Source: an uncultured Desulfobacter sp. (GTDB taxonomy: Bacteria; Desulfobacterota; Desulfobacteria; Desulfobacterales; Desulfobacteraceae). From it: a DNA stretch of 64,000 bases. This document shows, piece by piece, positions 61,640-64,000 of this stretch (the first letter of the stretch is position 1; the number at the start of each line of letters is the position of its first letter). Under the pieces are notes generated by a model. The model saw nothing but the letters and a program-made list of their open reading frames with translations, was not told the DNA's origin and ran no database searches. The stretch spans positions 2,761,001 through 2,825,000 of the forward strand of contig NZ_OY762614.1 in assembly GCF_963666145.1 (NCBI RefSeq), in the 5' to 3' direction. The translations under genes and the position numbers were made by a program.

Positions 61640-62302
61640 GTGATCGAACCGACACAATCCATTGAAGCGCTTTTTTTTGATTTTGACGGGGTGATAGTTG
61701 ATTCAACCCGAACGAAAAAAAAAGCCTTTGAAATATTGTTTAAAGATTTTTCCGATGAAATCGTCAACGCGGTTGTTCACTATCACACCTTGCACGGAGG
61801 GATCAGCCGGGTTGAAAAAATCCGGCACGCCCATGAAAAGATCATCAAAGCACCTTTGACTGAGGCGCAGGTGATGGAATGGGCGGACCGGTATTCGGAT
61901 CTTGTGGTGCAGGATGTGATCTGTGCGCCCTGGATAAACGGGGCAAAGGATTTTCTGGATGTATACGCGTCAAAACTGCCGATGTTTATGGTCTCAGGCA
62001 CCCCGGAACCCGAGCTGAAGCATATCGTGGATCAAAGAAACATCGGACATTACTTTAAAGAAATCCTGGGATCCCCTGTCAAAAAAATTGAGCACATCCG
62101 AAGCTTGTTGGAAAAATACAGTCTTAGGGCAAAACAATGTGTTTTCATCGGAGATGCCCTGACGGATTATAATGCTGCCCTGGAAACAGGCCTTCATTTT
62201 ATCGGTATCCAGGGCGATGTTAACTTCCCGGATGAAGTAAAGCCCCTGCCTGACTGCCAGGGGCTTGAAATCGCTGTTAAAAAAATTTGTCCGGTGTTCT
62301 AA
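61640..62302 (+). CDS. HAD-superfamily hydrolase (phosphoglycolate phosphatase-like)
   Basis: 220 residues. GTG start with AAGGAAGAG upstream. HAD motif I is FFDFDGVIVDST (two Asp), motif II is MVSGTPEPE, and motifs III/IV are in GSPVKKIEHIRS and CVFIGDALTDYNAAL. A helical cap lies between motifs I and II. It is a phosphatase or phosphomutase relative; the substrate cannot be read. An in-gene hairpin (AAGCCCCTG/CAGGGGCTT at 62240-62266) lies near the 3' end and may help end transcription before the convergent aminotransferase, 22 bases away. Confidence 0.9.
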   Translation: MIEPTQSIEALFFDFDGVIVDSTRTKKKAFEILFKDFSDEIVNAVVHYHTLHGGISRVEKIRHAHEKIIKAPLTEAQVMEWADRYSDLVVQDVICAPWINGAKDFLDVYASKLPMFMVSGTPEPELKHIVDQRNIGHYFKEILGSPVKKIEHIRSLLEKYSLRAKQCVFIGDALTDYNAALETGLHFIGIQGDVNFPDEVKPLPDCQGLEIAVKKICPVF

Positions 62303-62324
62303 CTTAAAATATCCCGGTCGTTTT

Positions 62325-63524
62325 TTAGATTTCCATCTGATCCATGGCTTTTTTCATCTGCCGGACAGCCTGGCGAAGCCGTTCTTCATTTTCAACCAGG
62401 GCCAGGCGAAGGTACCCTTCTCCCTCTTCGGAAAAACCGGCGCCCGGAGCCACAGCCACATTTCCTTTGTTCATCAGCTGGATGGCAAACTCCATGGATC
62501 CCATTTTATTATACGGTTCAGGAATTTTTACCCAGGCAAACATGCCGGCCTTGGGCCGTTCGATTTCCCAGCCGATGCGTTCAAGTCCCGAACAAAGGAC
62601 ATCCCGACGGTTTTCATAGATTTTTGCAAGTTCAGGAATGGTATCATCACAATCCCGAAGCGCAATAATTCCTGCCACCTGGATGGCGGAAAAGATACCG
62701 TAATCAAAATAGCCTTTGATTTTTCCAAGGGCCTCGACAATTTTTTCATTGCCTACGCAATACCCGATACGCCAGCCGGCCATATTGTATGACTTGGAAA
62801 AAGATCCAAACTCAACACCCACATCCTTGGCACCCTCGATTTCCAGAAAACTTGGGGCAACATATCCGTCATAGGTTATTTTGCCATAGGCGAAGTCATT
62901 GATAACCATGAATTTAAACCGTTTGGCAAGCTTGACGATCTCTTTGAAAAACGCCTTATCCGTTACAACGCCGGTGGGGTTATGGGGGTAGTTGAGCATC
63001 AGAACCTTTGGGCTGGGATAACAGGATTCACACACGGTAATAATCCTGTTCAGAAAACCCTCTTCAGGTTCCAGAGGAATTCTCATGACATTGGCACCGG
63101 CGATCACCGCTGCATAAATGTGGATGGGAAACGCCGGCGCCGGAACCAGAACACAGTCGCCAGGGCCCATGATGGCCAGGCACAAATGTGAAATTCCCTC
63201 TTTAGACCCGATGGTAAAGTAGGTCTCTTTGTCCGCATCCAGGCCGATGTTGTAATGCCGGCCGTAATATTTGGCAATTTCCCTTTTTAAATTGGGAAGG
63301 CCTGAACTTTCGGGGTACCGGTGGGATTTGGGATCTTTGGCAACGTTCACCAGCTTTTCAATCACTGCATCCGGTGTGGGATCCATTGGATTTCCCATAC
63401 CCAGGTCAATGACATCATCCCCATTGCGCCGTTTTTCCATTTTCATCTTATTGATCATACCGAAAAGGTAAGGCGGCAGGTAGTCCATCCGGGAGGCAAA
63501 CCGAATAATATTGTCTTGTTCCAC
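62325..63524 (-). CDS. Class I/II aminotransferase (AlaC/LL-DAP aminotransferase-like)
   Basis: 399 residues from a GTG at 63524 with TTAGGAGC upstream; a longer frame to 63566 has no ribosome site. PLP lysine in SFSKSYNMAGWRIGY. MLNYPHNPTGVV and VINDFAYGKITYDGY are class I/II signatures, as is the C-terminal YLRLALVENEERLRQAVRQM. The closest general type is the alanine/diaminopimelate aminotransferase group that makes alanine or LL-diaminopimelate. Substrate is not certain. It is convergent with the HAD gene, and nothing nearby settles the pathway. Confidence 0.92.
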   Translation of the reverse strand: MEQDNIIRFASRMDYLPPYLFGMINKMKMEKRRNGDDVIDLGMGNPMDPTPDAVIEKLVNVAKDPKSHRYPESSGLPNLKREIAKYYGRHYNIGLDADKETYFTIGSKEGISHLCLAIMGPGDCVLVPAPAFPIHIYAAVIAGANVMRIPLEPEEGFLNRIITVCESCYPSPKVLMLNYPHNPTGVVTDKAFFKEIVKLAKRFKFMVINDFAYGKITYDGYVAPSFLEIEGAKDVGVEFGSFSKSYNMAGWRIGYCVGNEKIVEALGKIKGYFDYGIFSAIQVAGIIALRDCDDTIPELAKIYENRRDVLCSGLERIGWEIERPKAGMFAWVKIPEPYNKMGSMEFAIQLMNKGNVAVAPGAGFSEEGEGYLRLALVENEERLRQAVRQMKKAMDQMEI

Positions 63525-63585
63525 GTCAAAGGCTCCTAATGATAAATGGTTGAAACATGAAATCAAAAAAATTAACCTATCAGAT

Positions 63586-64000
63586 TTATTCGTCTGATAA
63601 AATTAAATTTTTTGTCAGGTCAATATTAATTTTTAACTCATCCGGATTCTCCTGGAATAATTTAAGACCTTCCATGATGCTGGTTGCCTCTTTGACTTCA
63701 TGATTGTCAGGGCCTAAAATCAGTGGACCTTTAAAACTGCCGGGAGGTATTAATTCTGAACTTAGTTCAGAATCCGGTCCCTCCATTGAAATAATAAACA
63801 TACCAGTGATCTGTTTTTCCACAATATAGGGAAAGACAATGCCCGGAGGAATGAAAAAAGAGCCTTTGCCGGATAGTCCCCACCCTTCACACGGGCGGTT
63901 TTGTCCGAATTTATTCCACCCAAGGGACATCCTGCCTATAAATTTAAGAGTCAGTCCCTTAAGATAGAGGAAAGCTAACGGGTCTTCATTATTTTTGCCC
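63586..64000 (-). CDS. Partial hypothetical protein at window edge
   Basis: The frame is open to the window edge, so the true N-terminus is outside. An internal ATG at 63930 is possible, but the 23 codons before it (FLYLKGLTLKFIGR) read like coding sequence. The segment GWNKFGQNRPCEGWGLSGKG then FFIPPGIVFPYIVE resembles the part of CHC2-type primase-like proteins that precedes the TOPRIM region, but no catalytic motif is visible. Treat as hypothetical. It is 61 bases upstream of the aminotransferase on the same strand. Confidence 0.5.
   Translation of the reverse strand, partial: GKNNEDPLAFLYLKGLTLKFIGRMSLGWNKFGQNRPCEGWGLSGKGSFFIPPGIVFPYIVEKQITGMFIISMEGPDSELSSELIPPGSFKGPLILGPDNHEVKEATSIMEGLKLFQENPDELKINIDLTKNLILSDE

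Noticed and set aside
60870..61706. 278-residue open frame antisense to the YkgJ and HAD genes
   Set aside because: It is opposite two well-supported genes and its translation shows no domain.
1..64000. tRNA or rRNA genes
   Set aside because: I looked at the longer gaps for cloverleaf or rRNA signatures and saw none; a dedicated scan would be needed to exclude them fully.

Overview
The window looks like chromosome of a complete-oxidising, sulfate-reducing Desulfobacterota bacterium of the Desulfobacteraceae type. I infer this from the gene mix: biotin-dependent pyruvate carboxylase, the single-chain NADP isocitrate dehydrogenase, two ADP-forming acyl-CoA synthetases, a heme-type Tll0287 sensor, an HDOD response regulator, and many two- and three-gene operons with AGGAG-type ribosome sites. 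Base composition is moderate, and the intergenic gaps are long and AT-rich. No rRNA, tRNA or CRISPR array was found.

Layout. 1-5.9 kb: a chemoreceptor-like sensor that runs off the left edge, pyruvate carboxylase, and a MetR-like regulator. 6.1-13.1 kb: an rRNA methyltransferase-like protein, a large receiver/PEP-synthase-like protein with an HDOD response regulator behind it, and an AraC regulator. 13.1-18.8 kb: monomeric isocitrate dehydrogenase, a D-2-hydroxyacid dehydrogenase, a decayed SPFH/prohibitin gene, and a 1-kb non-coding stretch full of repeats. 18.8-30.7 kb: an acyl-CoA synthetase/panB/DUF2520 operon, YciI, a small lipoprotein, an M16 protease, rsmA with an HD-GYP-like gene, and prs. 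31-34.3 kb: an argP/lysE pair bracketed by diverged 330-bp repeats, next to an RdgC-like two-gene operon. 34.4-44 kb: a long minus-strand run of carA, carB, purF, a radical SAM gene, an acyl-CoA synthetase and a DUF1573 protein. 44.4-49.7 kb: non-phosphorylating GAPDH, an MprF-like protein and an Anbu proteasome homologue.

The accessory heart of the window is 49.7-57.5 kb. An Rnl2-like RNA ligase gene is cut by an IS3-family element. The insertion is exact: removing the element and one copy of its 3-bp target duplication restores the reading frame. Diverging from the ligase are a 982-residue primase (AEP)-helicase-phospholipase D protein of the kind databases call a TOTE conflict protein, a radical SAM gene overlapping it by 7 bases, and a protein with a C-terminal diadenylate cyclase domain. 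This is the best candidate for an undescribed conflict or nucleic-acid repair system. The remainder, 57.5-64 kb, is housekeeping: glnE, a YkgJ-type cysteine-cluster protein, a HAD phosphatase, an aminotransferase and an edge fragment.

At the DNA level there are several unexplained repeat structures: a TGTTCAAAA-based family with three copies (18.4, 18.6 and 60.6 kb, the last inverted), the duplication around argP/lysE, a second dispersed element before the SPFH remnant and before glnE, and phased or palindromic sites upstream of pyc, the methyltransferase and icd.
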